Assembly (NCBI GenBank): GCA_019055375.1
Contig: JAHQIW010001276.1
Span: 1 to 64,000, forward strand
Length of the DNA: 64,000 bases
Source: Parelaphostrongylus tenuis
Taxonomy: Eukaryota > Nematoda > Chromadorea > Rhabditida > Metastrongylidae
Direction of reading: 5' to 3'
Positions 42,835 to 57,200 of this stretch are shown one piece after another. Each line of letters starts with the position of its first letter. The stretch's first letter is position 1. A program made the translations under genes and the position numbers. The notes below the pieces were generated by a model. The model made no database searches, was not told where the DNA came from, and saw only the letters and a list, made by a program, of their open reading frames with translations.

Positions 42835-43875
42835 GTTTGCCAATGTGGTACATAAAAATATGTAAGTATAAAGTATCTCTAATTACGGAAGTGGCAGAAT
42901 AAACGGTAAACCTTGTTTACTTCTGCCTAAGTTATGAAGCGGAGAGTACAACTCCAAATGTTATGGGCGAAATGATAGAAGTAGCTAATATCTGGATTAT
43001 TTTATTATGCCGATTCAAGAACCGATCGAGTAAAAAAACATTAAAAAATTGAACATTCGTGCAACCACAATGGTCCATAATCATCTATCATTATCAAGCA
43101 TCTAATATAGTATGATGTGAAATGATAGTAATATGTTGTGAGTAGGTGGTAGTATGTTCATTATTCTCTTAGCAACCGCGTCAACTGGTGAGTTCTTCGT
43201 GGCATATTCTCATCATTTTCATTACAATCAACTCAGTAATATTTAATAGTATTAAGGTTACAATCATTCGCCGCAGCAGGCGATTAAGCATGGATAAGTT
43301 CTCAAAGACTGAGAAAACCGTCGCAGGAACTGATCAGGTCTTTTGAGCTATGAACTTAACACGATAACGTCGTGTTTTGAACTCTACTATACCGAATAGT
43401 CAACAATCTCATTAACAAATATCTAGCTAAGATTTATTATATTATCTTGTACATGATTTGACGGGATAGACTATTATGAATCGTTTTGAACTGGATTTCC
43501 AACTCATGACAATAGAATTTCCTGCAAAACTTTCCAAAACACGTAGTGATATCGAAGGAGCTCTCGGTTAAACTATTGATAATTGTTACATCGGCTTTGT
43601 AGAAGTCAACAGACAGTAGTGACAACCACCACAAAGTAGCTATTTCGTATTAAGGAGTCAAGCACAACAACTAGATCGTCAATATCATCAACAACAAAGT
43701 CTACTGTTTCAACATTGAAATCTGTTGCTTCAGTGTGGGTAACTTTTCTCAAATTTTGACGAAAACGGCATCATTTCTGGACTACATTGAATAGGTTGCG
43801 ATTATTGTGCCTGAGTTTCAGCCATTGCAGCTCCTATCCCCTTGTCTTATCGCCTTCTTTCAGGCTCTAATAAAT
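42835..43875. other. Non-genic segment before the right 44-kb copy
   Basis: No gene recognised; short AT-rich open frames only. It contains a run of TAGTATG-type near-repeats around 43110-43155. It may correspond to sequence left of the window. Confidence 0.4.
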
Positions 43876-44781
43876 AATTATCATGAGTAGTCGTATGTGA
43901 CAAGTAGAGATCATAACCTCACTTCTTTGAGGCAGAATAACCTTTGAATAATACCTATACCTGACTATCTATTATCGCCAACATAGAAAGAATAAGTCAG
44001 TGTTCTCTATGAGCAGAAGTGAGGTTATGAATAGTAAAGTTTCTCAAACATAATCCAGTACGGAGTACAAACCAAATATCAAAATTAGCTAACATTTCGA
44101 CGACATTGTTTCTTTATAGTCTGCAATGCATATATCGAGCTACGAAGAAAACTAGCCGCAAAAGTTGTATCCATTTACTGCAAAGTGAATTATTCTGCAA
44201 AACACCGCTTCAAAAAATGCAAACCTTTGCAATCAGTTGATATCTCATCTGAGTCGGATGATATGTAAGACATGACACGTGCAAGGCCGCTCTGAATAAT
44301 TTGCATAATAGTTTTTGCTAACAAATTAACTGTTTGATGATTTGAGCTAAAGTTGTTTATCAAACAAAGCGTTAAAACTGATTGACTAACACTATAGAGT
44401 TAATCTCTGACTTTAGAAAGAGCCAGATTTGGCCTGGAAAACCTCAGGGCGGAAAAGGAATTCTCCAAACGGATACCGTAAGTAGAGACTGAACTTTTCA
44501 CAGTGGACTTTGTAGTCACAATGATGATAATAAACAGCAAATTTACAGGGTGAATCAAAGACGAAGCAAAATATACGCAAATTTTCTATCGCATAAAAGA
44601 GAGCGTCGGTTTGGCTGAAAAGACGCAAATTTCAAAACATTTTTCGGATTCACTAATGCATCTCGATCGCTACAAGGTTTGTCATCAGCTGCTATCATTG
44701 GCTTGACTTTTTCTCAGACAAAGGTGTCAGGATTTTGAAGTGATCGAAAAATTGGTATTTGTCCACTATAAGGAGGCAGAT

Positions 44782-45476
44782 GAATATTCAAGCGCATTTG
44801 CTAAACAAGTAATTTTCATAAGATTGATAGTAATCATTCGATAATCTCTGGCTAGGGCGGTGCGTGACCGATTTTAGGTGAAATATTTTTCAACGTTATT
44901 ACAAAAGGAAAACTTTTGCATCTCACACACATATTTTTCTCTCAAGACAGACCATTCTTTAGCTATTAGTAATCATTCGATAGCGCAGGATCCAACGATA
45001 CCAATGCTGTGCTTTTTTCCGAAAAGAACGCTTCTCTGCAGTGTAGGAAGGAAAATAAGATCGAGTTTCACACATCCGGCTAGCTTGTTTACAGGCTCAT
45101 CTGCGATAGGGGTCTGGCGGTCGCAGATTCGATGAGGCAACGGGCCGCGATCGATCGATTGGCGCTTCAAAATTGGGTGACTTTTGTCATTTGTCTGAAG
45201 ATTATTTTCCGCTTCGAAAAAAAGTCCAGACTGAACGTATCACTCTGATACTAAAAGATTTTCTTTACACGGTCATGTGCTTTTCGTGCTTCCAGCGAAG
45301 TAATAGTTGAATCCCGCAGCAGATGTGAAACATAATTTTATTTTGAATTTTACAACGTTATGAAAGGGTCCTCTGAAAAAACCGGCCAAGCACCGCCCTA
45401 GACATTAATTTAAGCATTCCAATGTTCCAAAACACTCTTCGAAAGACTCTTGTATAGCGAAAGAGGTCGAATATTC
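44782..45476 (+). mobile_element. Palindromic MITE, copy 1 duplicate
   Basis: Duplicate of the element at 907-1602. Both GAATATTC ends and the inner CTAGGGCGGTGC/GCACCGCCCTAG pair (44852-45401) are retained. It is one base shorter where AAGGAGTCTGG reads AGGGGTCTGG. Confidence 0.65.
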
Positions 45477-46100
45477 AATTGTCTCCTCAAATCGATTCAC
45501 CATATCTATCGTACAAATCGCAGCACTTCTTACATCCGATTCGTTTCCTCGCATTCAGCTTTCACAAGATTCGAATATTTTGCCTATTGCTTTGGCAGCT
45601 TTTTGAGGTTTCTGCGCAAATAATATCGTAAATTTCTGGTCGAAAAAGTTCTCGTTGCGACTTTGAGAATACGTTCCCACATGAAATGCAAAAGAGAGGT
45701 TAGGGTACGCGGTTGAATCATGTCTTCTAACTATACCGCTAACCACTGTGCTATCCATTCCCAATTGTTACTATAGTTGAAAGCTTTGAATGGGCGCGTT
45801 GTAGCGTAGAAAGAGTGGTGTCAAAACGGGCGTCGGTAGTGTAACGGTTGAGCACGCGCCCCTGAATAGGGTAGAATGTTGGTTTGAATCAACTGACACA
45901 AAAATTTTTGCACTTCACTTTTCGTCACTGGGTATAAGTGGTACAATACCACCGCTATAAGCGGTCAAGTAAAGAAAACAATTTTGTTAATCCACCAAAA
46001 CTTAAAATAATTATCAATTTTTGAACTTACGCACAGTCGATAACAACGTTCTTGAATCATAAATCTTCTACTCTGTTCTATTCTAGCTAAGACTGGGCAC

Positions 46101-46326
46101 TTTATTGATTCATCTTTCCAGTTTTCTTTTCATCATGTGGATCCCAGTACTTTAGAATTCAATTCTTTTTTACTTCTCATTGAACGTCGGTCGCGCGATA
46201 TTGGCTGAGAACGTGTCCTTCCAATTTTAAGGATATCCTGGCTGGGTGTTCCATAAAGTCTCGTTAGAGGCAGGGTTTAGCCCGCTCGCCCGGCGACGAG
46301 CATCACAACCACTCGGCCACGACGCC
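46101..46326 (-). mobile_element. tRNA-derived SINE, family 1 (duplicate)
   Basis: 44-kb duplicate of the SINE at 2229-2453, with the same head on the minus strand and the same ATCAATAAA-type tail. Confidence 0.75.
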
Positions 46327-47798
46327 TTTTATTTTTACTAGAGCGGAATAATTAACTGCTGTTTACACAAGTACTCATCATTTGAAAAGTGAAAAACATT
46401 GAGTCCTCCCAACAAATATAATAAACTTCCATGCCATACGACTCTGATATGACGGCATAGAGGTCCATTATCTCCTTCACGACTAATTCTTGCAGATATG
46501 TCTTGACACACTAGCTGAAGCCGTTTGTTGTGTAATCCAAGAAAATCCAATGTATCGCAAACAGGTAGGCGTGCCGTGTTACGCACATTCTTCACTCATG
46601 AAATATTTCTCGTATTGATATTCGCATTTGACTATGTGCGCATTACATCAATGTACCGTATGTAATAGGTGTACAAATTTGACTCCGCGGTTTTTTTTTT
46701 GTAATATTGTAAAGATAAAGACGTGCAGAATTTTCACCTGATAACACGTTGATCACGCTATTTATTTACATGTTTTTTCTGTGCAAAACATTTTGTACGA
46801 TGTTTTCGTAGGACTTTGAGATGTCGACGTTTGTACCCGAAAAACGCCATTTTTTTGAAATTCGCTGATTCGTGATTTGAAATAGGTAATCTCAAGTGGT
46901 AATCTGACGGTGTGATGTCAGGAAAGTAAAGCAAGAAAGGTGGAACCTCCTGAAACCTCCCACTTCAACTTTTTTATGACGCTTCGATCGGTTTTGCAGC
47001 TTTAAGTGGAGCGTTCTACGCAGCAAAATTTCGATAATCGTGCCGTTTCGGTTTTTTGACAAGATTTTTGCAATGAAATTGCATGACCTTGGCATCGTTC
47101 AGTTGCGCATTTTCTTAGGAACATTTTGGTATACAATTTGTCTCCACCTAAGATATAACCTATCCTTGCAACTTAGTTGCTTTTGTTGCTTTAGATGGAG
47201 CTCTCTCCAAGCTCCTGTAATCTTGTGCGCCACTTTACCATCATTTTTCCCTTCGCGCCATTTGTGTATGAGTAGCTAACAAATTTGCTGTGGCAACAGC
47301 TCCATCATAGACCAGGTATGGGCAAGTTGTATACCATAATGTTCGCAAGAAAATGCGCAGTTGAACGACACCGAATTTAAGCAGTTTTAATTACTTTTGG
47401 TCAATAGATCTGCAAAGTAGATTTTCCGTGAATGACGTTTTACGGGTACCAAAGTCGTCATCTTTAAAGACCTTAAAAAAACCATCATGTAGAATATTTT
47501 GTAAATAAAAACATATAGATAAATAGTGCTTTTGATGTACTTTCAGATGAAAAAGAAAGAATTTGCATGTTTTAATTTTGCCTTTTTCATGCATATTTTG
47601 ACAAGATTTTTGCAATGAAATTATAGCAAGATTTATGCAAACTTATTATAGCAAAAAAAAAACTGTGAAGTCATATTTGTACACCTGAAGGCAGATATTT
47701 TGCTTCCAAAAGCCAATAGCACTACCCTTCGAGCATTATATTATGCCGAAACATATGAAATAGTTAGATAGCATCGGCTACATTTTGAGGACTTCAAG

Positions 47799-49779
47799 AT
47801 GAATTTGTTGCCACCAGATGGAGCTGAAGAGAACGAATTGGTTGCTTCGTGCTTAAAAAACTCTTCTGGCTTCGAAGATTATAAGGTAAGAAGCTGTCTA
47901 TACATGGAAAACTTTATGCTCAATGTCGTATCTTATTCAGAACCAGCAAAGCCAGGTTGATTTATTTAAAAAGGGAGGACAAGAACATCGAGAATATATA
48001 AGAAATGCAAGACGTATAGTGCAAAATATACGTGAATTCATACAGAATGACTATTGGGTCATCGGCGTGCATCGTACAGGTTAGCTTCGAGATAACCACT
48101 ACACACTGCCAACTACACTTGGTTTCTGAGTGTCGCATGTTCCAGAATTCAAGGTTAACTGTGGTAACTAGCCATTGTAAACCTTCTTTCGCACCTACAG
48201 CTCTCTCAACAATTTTTGTGCCCCACTTCTTACAACGATCTTAGTTCAGAACAAGCTATAAAGCGCTCAGTCTTTATCTATATCAGCTTGATGATGCATC
48301 AACTCGGTGCTGCTATTTTTCCAAACACATTCATCATAAATTAGCTGAGCAACTTGTTGTGGAGAGCTTGCTAAGCCACGATTGGACAAACGATCGACCA
48401 TTGTGGCCGATTATGTGCACAGCACTTCTGATACCTACGCTATGCTCACCACTTCTTTCTCTGCGCTCCTTTTTACGGTCTTCTCGAAGAAATGTTAAAC
48501 TCATCTCCCAGTTGTTACAGGAGGATTCTTCCCTCATTGAGATCACTACATGTTTCAAGTATCAGAGAATGTCACCTGGCATATACTTTAATCCACCGTT
48601 TCTCCTATTTTCGTCAGTATCATATAGAAGATTTTTCGATACCTTTTAGGTAGGGTGAAATTTTTCATACTGGACACTGATATGGAGAAATCCTTTTATT
48701 CTCAGCTCTAGTAATAAACACTTTTCTTTAGATCGTCAATGTGGTTCAGTCTGCCCGACCACTCAAGCATGAGCATGCCTCTTGCTAGCACTAGTCCTTC
48801 GTTACCTTCACTGCAGCCATGGCACCTCCCTTTGTACGTCGTACTCTCTGTAGCGTTTCCACGATAAGACAGTGAATAGCGCTAGTGACCATCTTCTAAT
48901 TAATGTATTTTGCCCATTACATTACGATCAAAAATCCTATTATACGATGCTTTAACGCCAAGAATTAATGATTTTACGAGATGTGATTATAACAGAATTT
49001 TTGGAGGAGTTATTGTTTTTCCCAATGTGTACCACTCAGAGCCGTACATTCTGCGGGATGTGTACACATGACAGTGAATAAAGACGGAGACTCTAATCTG
49101 TTGAAATAGAAGAGTATCGCCCATAAGCAGAAATGCAACTTTTTCCTTTACAAGCCTTTCTATGTAATTTTTCTTCATAGTACCGCCTGTGATCGATGTT
49201 TCACAACCGGCTTCACACGTGTTCGTTTCTATCCATTTTCTAGAGTTGAAAACGCTTCGACGAGAAATGGATTTCGCAAAGTCCGAGCTGAAAGCGGCGA
49301 AAGATGAACAGCTAATTGCCGTCAAAGATCACGTTTACAAATTAGCCGTGGCGGCTTTCGAGGAAAAGCTCAAGCAGGTTGGCTGCTTAGTAGCATAGAT
49401 TTACGTTCTTTAATGCAGAAACGTTGCACCTTCGTGCAAGTACTCTTTGTTCACAGTTGGAGATCTTATTTTTGAGGTTTACACTGCTCAAAGCTTTGTG
49501 TGCTTCGTTGTTCACTATATTCTTCTTGCTTTTCACATGTCAATACATTCAGTTCCATTGGACAGCGTCAATGCGCCTTTGCCAGTATCACAGAGTTGAT
49601 TACGTAAACAGCTTTCTGGATATCAGAATTACGTCTGACATTTTCAGTTGACAGCGATGCTGGACCAGTTGCCAAACAGCAAAGCAGCCCATGTAGCGGA
49701 TCTCGAGGAGTTAATCCGTTGCACCAAAAGGTATCACGAACGAATGGCTCTTCTCAGTGTAGAAAGTGGAAAAGGATAA
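47799..49779 (+). CDS. BAR-domain protein, endophilin B-like (second copy)
   Basis: Exons 47799-47885, 47941-48079, 49244-49377 and 49648-49779. This is the 44-kb duplicate of the gene at 3929-5910, with all splice sites and phases kept. Coding differences are few: a silent GGA to GGC in exon 2 and GCA to GAA (Ala to Glu) in exon 3, giving FEEKLKQ instead of FEAKLKQ. Both copies are therefore open, as expected for a very recent duplicate or for two alleles. Confidence 0.6.
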
Positions 49780-50781
49780 TCTTATGCACAAAGATCGTAA
49801 TAGATTTGACGTACACAAACTTTATACCATAGAAATATTGTACTCACAAGAAGTGAATAAACTATGACTTTACACTCGCTGGTAAAAGTTGTATATAATA
49901 TTTCTTTAGTCCCGCTGATTCAGCCATTCAGCCATTGAAATCCGATTTTATATTTGGGTATAAATCCGATTTTATATTTAGGCCCAATTTCACAGAGCCT
50001 ATCAAGAACTCCGAATGATTCCAACAAAGTTGTTTCAGCGCTTTGACGGACAGCGTACCCTTTTGTGAACGAATAGCACGGTAAATAGTTCCTCTGAGCC
50101 ATGTTAGATCCTCTGAAACAATTTCTAGTGAATTCAAAAATAGACATGAGGCTTTCAGCATTATTCGTCGCATTCAAGTTGATTACAGTTCACTACATAA
50201 ACATTGATTTCGATACGATAACCAACCAGGCCGATTGCTGGTCGTCAAAGAGTTAATGAAACATAATAAGAAGAATTTCATAAAGCTTGCAAAGTAACAG
50301 CAGCACAGAAATTTTTGGCATCCACAATTTGATTTTTTGAGAGTAATGATTGAGTGTGTTAAGAAGTTCAGACATGTTCAGAAGAGGTGTGAGAAAACCA
50401 TTATGTGAAGAAAGGTCTGAGGTCTGGAGAGAAGAAGACTCCGATGCATTCACTGATAAGTTAACAAGAGATTCAAAAGTGTAGAAAAAGTTCGCTAGAG
50501 TAAAATAGAGGCCGACAAGAGGTTGAGACCTACATGGCTCACATCAACGAGCTTGTTCGATAACAAGAGGGTGATGTGTAGCTCACACCGCCGTAATTGT
50601 GACATTATTTACATATACAGGTGATCAGATGGTCTGCTCCCATTTGAAGTGGGGCATCAGGAATTATTTCATCTATTCATTCTTTTTCAATTTTAAAAGC
50701 TGCATTCGTTGTAACTGGTTGGCGCGCCGCTTCGGCTGCGGCTGGATTACTATCGTTCTTCCCCTTACGTTTTTTCTCTAG

Positions 50782-51075
50782 AGGATAAAGGATAAGCTCT
50801 CAGCGTTGATCAATCCTTGAGGGATGCGCCATGCATGCGACTTCAATTTCTAGCTTCGTTTGAGGGATTAATGCACATCTGGTCTTTACGGTGACTCGCG
50901 GTGGCCTCCCGTTGAACCGAGTCAGTGCTGCTTATCCTCTCAGACAAGTCTGAGACCTGTCTGTTACCAATTTACCGACTCCGGAAGGATGGATGGTTTG
51001 GTAAGCGCGAGATCGAACCAGTGACTCCGTGTGCGACGCAGGGCACCTCTAACCATCGCGCCACATGCGCTCTTA
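50782..51075 (-). mobile_element. tRNA-derived SINE, family 2 (duplicate)
   Basis: 44-kb duplicate of the SINE at 6913-7206, with A and B boxes conserved on the minus strand. Confidence 0.8.
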
Positions 51076-53251
51076 TAAAATATAAATATATAAATATAAA
51101 CGTTTTTTCTATATGTTTATCAAATAAAAACTTTACTTCAATGTCACAGTATCCGCGAAAGGGCCTCCTTGAATTGTCACGAAAGTCATCGTTATTGAGC
51201 ATTGTGCATGAAAGAAGCTTGGCTTCCTTGTGATTGAGATTCTCCTAGAATGAAGGCGATCTCTCTAACGAGAACGAGCTCTACGATTTTCCTACTTATC
51301 AGTTAGGACGGCATGCCATTCATGTAAATAGATGTGTTGGATTAGAAAACTGGTCGCAATGAATAGAGTGAGATATAGTTATAGTTGTAGCTCTTTTCTA
51401 ATTTTGCATAATTTCCTCTTCTTCAAATTTCAAAAGCAATTTCATATCCGATGATGTCACTTCCTGATAGAGAAGCTTTGCAAAGTTGCAAAACTTCAAA
51501 ATAGGTAGTCTTTTGAGAAAAATTTGCTTGCATAAAATATGCGTAACGTGAACACGGCATCTCCAGTACACATTCGAATCTTATTTTCTTCCCTCAATCT
51601 CTTATTTTTGACTTTTCCTCCAACACTGCAAAACCTTCTGTTCACTTCCAGTGGTTTTTGCTAATCGTATAATTTCTTCATGAAACCTTTTCTCCATGAT
51701 CGATATAAGTCCAAACACTTCATAGTATATCGGTTTTGACCCCGTTGAATGGAGACTGCATGGCAAGGATGTTATCTATTGCCTTACAAAAACATAAAAT
51801 TCAACTGAACACTTTCGGCTTTCTAACAAATGTGTGCCATACAAGGTAATTTGAAAAATCTAAAAATAAAATATCACACACCAAGACTTCCTTGTGATTT
51901 TGATCAAATTCAAAATTCCGCTTTTTCCAGCACAAGATAAAATGCGTTACGATAAATACGTAACTTATCATCATTTTGGATGATATAGCGTCTGACCTTG
52001 CTTAAAAGAAGTCGTGAAAGTGAATAGCAATTTCAAAGTAGTAGTTTTTGTTGAACTTTTTGTATTGTGAGAAGATAGCACAAAAAACCGAGACCATTGG
52101 TTGATGGAGGAATATGGTTGTAATTATTGGAGAAAAAGCCGGAACTCCATCTTATCAATACATTAGGTTTTCTCGACTTGAATAAGGATAGTTCTTTGGT
52201 AAACTGTTGTGTTTTGTATTAACTTAAGAATACAGCAATGTTTGTCACGTCACCAATCCACTTCACTGTTTTTTGAGGAATCGGAATTCGTTTTTAGCCT
52301 CTTTAGCGATGGCTTGACGTTACAGATATAAATGAATGTTGTGCAAAACTATGAAGGTGAAACGGGAATTAAATCCATATATCACTCTATCCGAAAGCGC
52401 GCCCTAACCAGTTGCACTACTAACGGTCCTGCTTCTGCCATTTTTCTTTTTTTTTTGTTATCTAGAAAAAGATGTTGTTACTCGTTTTATTTTGAAGGAC
52501 CAAAAATCTGAGTTCAAAATCCCTTGTAGGTACATCATATGGACTGTAAAATAATGGCGGAAGACTAAAATATTGCTCCGCTTGAGAATTCATCAAACAC
52601 CTCTCTTCACAAGTCGTTGTAATAAAATGAATCGTGTGCACATTGATAAATTCGTTCAACGAGAATTTCAGAGAAGCTGAGCTTTCCTGCTAATTATACT
52701 TGAATCAGAAACTTTCCGAGAGTTACTTTTACTTGCTGATAAAAAGCAACATACTGGAAAAATCATCTTGACGCGCCGTACCATTCGGTATTGGGCGTCG
52801 TCGTTATGGAGACGACATTCGGTCATGCTCTAATCTCGTACTTTTTCATTGCTGAGGCATGGTAACCCATTCATCAAATGAAATTTGACGAAAATTTGTT
52901 GCAGATTTCACGCTGACCAGTTGAGTAAAATCTCAATTTATTCTATTCTATTCTGTTTTATTCCGCTTTTCACAAAATAAATTCTGCTGAAACCATTAAC
53001 ATATCCCACTGTGCTATAGTGTCGACCGCGTTAAGAACGAATACGTTAAAATCGTTCTCGTTGATCGACGACAAATTCTTTTTTTTTTTGAAGACATTGA
53101 TGCTTTAATATTCTAATAACTTTTTGTGGTCGTCTACGGAATTTTGTACATCTTGGTCACTCGTGGTAACAGTATATGGCATGATGTGGTAATATATATA
53201 ATTATTTATTTATTTATGAATAAGAACATATATATATATACATTTACAAAT

Positions 53252-53508
53252 GGGGCACCGTAGCCGAGTGGCTGTGATGCTCGTCGCGACGCGCGTGGAG
53301 CCGAGCTCCATGCTCAGCACTGTCCGGCAGTCAGCAACGAACACCCTGTGAAACGCCACAGCCTGGCCATAATCTAGATTGCTAGGACACTCACTCGGTC
53401 AGTATTCTACGACATTCAAGAAGAAGACGGAAAAACTAACTGAATGCTATAAGTACTGGGATCCGCACAGTGAAAAAAAGAAACATTGTGAAGACGCATC
53501 AATAAATA
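53252..53508 (+). mobile_element. tRNA-derived SINE, family 1 (duplicate)
   Basis: 44-kb duplicate of 9379-9637. One visible change is TACTGGGATCC for TACTAGGATCC near the 3' end. Confidence 0.8.
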
Positions 53509-53578
53509 TAAGATAAAATCAGAACAATCGCATAATAATGCTTGTGAATATATATATGCTTCGATCTTGCGCTCATGG

Positions 53579-53581
<3 letters not shown>

Positions 53582-53625
<44 letters not shown>
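53582..53625. repeat. (AT)n microsatellite (duplicate)
   Basis: About 22 AT dinucleotides, slightly longer than the left copy. This is one of the few length differences between the two 44-kb copies. Confidence 0.95.
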
Positions 53626-53627
<2 letters not shown>

Positions 53628-54011
53628 CTGATATTGTTGCATAACAAACAATCTGATGACTCCTTTTTATGGACTAATCGCTTTTAAATCATAATCACTT
53701 TTTAATGTCAATGATTAATTATATCATATTGAAGAGGAAAACAGCACCCTATAATTTCTCTTAGTCGATTCGTTGGTTTTTCCGTTACCTTATTAGAAGC
53801 TCTCATCACCTCATGAATTTTTGTTCAATTTAGATATCAACACCTACTGCTTTGTGGTCGTATTCTCTGGTTGTTTATATATGTTCCAAACGAACACAAA
53901 AAATCTTACATTGACCATGCACTTACGACTGATCACACCGATACAAAACACTTTTTTTTCTATTCTGCTGTGATTTTATCGTACCTCTTGCAAATTTTTT
54001 ATGTTCTCCAG

Positions 54012-54162
54012 ATGGAATCAGGTAGTGTGTTCGATTTTGTCGGATCGGTGACAATGATGAGATTCAAGTATGTTCAAGCATTCAAATAAAATCTGTGTAA
54101 ATTACGATAACCTACAGATTTTAATCCCTCTTAAATTTTACTTCATTCTCGCGAGAGAAAAG

Positions 54163-54206
<44 letters not shown>

Positions 54207-57200
54207 TGTGTGAGTGAGGGAGCGAGTAAGTGAAAGAGAAAGAGAGAGGAAGAATTTTCGGTAACAATAAAAATTTCCAGAGTAACTCTCATAAAAAAGG
54301 ATTTTAACAATCTGGACAACATTGTAGAAGGGGGTGTTGCGGGAATGTTCACGAGTCACACAGTTGATGAATTACAATTACAATGGCAACAGAAGGTACC
54401 ACTTCACACTGATCAAGTCAGCGCTCAAAACGAGTAAGTTTGATTTTTCATATTCGTTCTACGGCTCTATCTGCCCTCAAATGATGTTCTACCCTATGAC
54501 GACTCGTGGTTGCAGCAAAGCTTTGTTTGCAACAGAGTCCTAAACATTCCCAACCAAACCATTTCGGATTCGACAAAGATTTCGACGCTACCGTTTAGAG
54601 ATCTGGTCGGGAGCAAAGTGTCAACTGCTGCTGTTCAATTCAGCTGCCTGGTTCTTCTCTTTCAGACGCTGTAAAAATCGAAGAAAGCGTTGTGGTGAGC
54701 ATGCCATAAGAGAGTATAACTGGTTCAGTAATTTCCAGAGATTACAACAATCGTGATGAGTATGTTGTTTGCCGAATCACTCTTTTGAATGAACGATCGT
54801 TGATATTCGAGCCACGACTAACCCACAATGGCTATCGTATTCAAAGTAAAATAGGTGAATATCGAGTAGTGTTACAAGTGTGGGACGACAATTTCACGTC
54901 AATAGCTCAACCTTTCGATAGAATGATATTGGTGAGTTTCTTGAAATTTTGTGTACATTTCCTTTTTTCTGTCGACAACGCAAATTTTAGCCCTCTCAGA
55001 TACCAGAACTGATTTTATTGTTTCAAGCTAAAAAGTAGTATACTAGGGCTGGAAAGAAGGTTGTGGGGCACTTTACTAAGCACGAGATAACTCCCATTCA
55101 TATTATTGAAGTTTCTTCTGGGAATTTTCTCACTGAAGACCTAGATATTATTCGTCATCGTCTTCATTTTGTAGCAAGCCTCCGCCATGTCCTACAATGC
55201 AGTCGAATCGAAGTTTGTGGTATTATTGCGTCATTATTGGAGAAAGGGTTCTTCACAGCGAGCTGCAGTCGATGAAATCGACGAAGCTGAAAAGGAAGGC
55301 ACAATAAGGAATTCTATTACTGGACGCTGATATCAAAGGTTCTCAGTGCCGCAGATCTTAACCTCAAAGACAAGCCTTGTTCAGGACTCCCAACAAAGTT
55401 GAACAAAGAAGATTTTATTGCTGCTTTGGAAGATGAATCGTCGTCAAGTGCTCGCGAATTGGCAACGAAACTTGATGTTCCTTATACAACTGTGCTAACT
55501 CATCTCCATCAGCTTTACTTTGTCCACAAGAAGCCACGCAAGATCAGTGCGAACTCATTGAAGCACGAACCGCCTAAAGAGTCGACATTTGTTGTCAGCT
55601 GCTCAATAGTCCAGATCCGAAACTCGGCGGGATTATAATGATGATTATGATGTTGATTAACTCATTTCCTCAGATAAATAACAACTGAGTTAACAAGTGT
55701 CGAATTGCGGTAGAGTTTATGGGACACCCAATACGTGCTCCTGCATTTACTATGCTAGACACGAGAACTTCTTATAAGAAACTGTTCAACTTTGATGCAT
55801 AAAATCATCGCCAGATTTCCCATGACACGAATCGTTTGATTTGTAATTGATTCCTATGAAACATTATGGGCACAGTGTTCTCCATGTAAGATTTTCGCAT
55901 TTCTACTAGGCCAAAGTCTAGTGATTACTTCGGGGAAATAAAGCTATACGTTCTAAGCAAAAACTGTCTACGCGATTAAAAGGCTTCAGGTAATTCAGTC
56001 ATTGAATTGAACGTCGCATTTTTAAATGACGGCTTATCGTACTCACACAGTTACAAGTGGATCGGTCTTTGAACAGGATACAATTTTAGCCGGCGATACA
56101 TTGTATTTATCCAATTACAAATGGTCCGATAATCTCCATGCAAAATTAAAATTTAAGCAACAAAGAGTTTATTGATTTCAGACATTCATTTTTTGCATGC
56201 GAAAAAAATCTTGAATGTATAACTGGTCAATTGTACTGTTGATATAACTACGTCCCTTTCTTCTTGCTTTTTTGCACTCTGAAATATAAATAATGTTCTT
56301 GATCTGATGCGCATCCTGGAATATGCTGATTTGGCAACTTACTTATGACCCGCTTTCCCGTGGCTTTTTCCTTTCGAAATTTTCGATTTCTTATGTACTA
56401 ATTTCCTGCAAACTTCATCATTTTGATGTAATAGACACTGTTGATAGCTTAGACTCATTCACTAAAGGAACAAAAGTTAAGCATTGTCGAGTGCTTTGCT
56501 CCTTGGATTTCCTCCTATCCCAATCTCAAAAGTTTTTCAATATAGTACCACAAAATGGATCACCATGCGGACGTTAATGAAACATCAGCACGTATCACAC
56601 TGTCGAAATTATAGAAGGCTATGAGTTATGGTTTATCATCATACCAATCTTGATACCAAAGCAACTAATAGGAAGGTTTTCTGGTAAACACGATAAATTT
56701 GTGTTCGACGTGAACAGAACGAAAAATAAAGTGTTTTAGGTGAGCATGGCATACACACCCGTAACAAAACAAGGAAGTCTAGGATTTTCTATGTACTCAT
56801 AATATGACCAGAATGTGACTGCGGGTAATTCAAGAATAGCAAGGACTGAATAGATATCATATATCCAGTCTTGCATAAATCTTGGATAAAGAACGAAAAT
56901 CGTTCCAATATCTTGAATTTTTTCCACTTGTTAGAGAACGACGAAGATAATGCTTTGAGTGACCTAATAAGTCAGTGGAAGCTTTATTTCCATCTATCTC
57001 GTACTACCAGTTTATAATTTAAGATGCAAAACTCACCCCTCAGTTGATCCTCCCGCTCCCCTTGTCGCACCTTGCGTCGCTCCCGTAGTGTTGGTTGCTT
57101 TTTTGCTACTTTTTTTCTTTCCTGCGCCAGCTTTATCGGGTTTCGTACTGGCAAGTGGTGCAGGCCTAGGGCCCGGGGTTGAATGCTGCTTCTTGAGAGC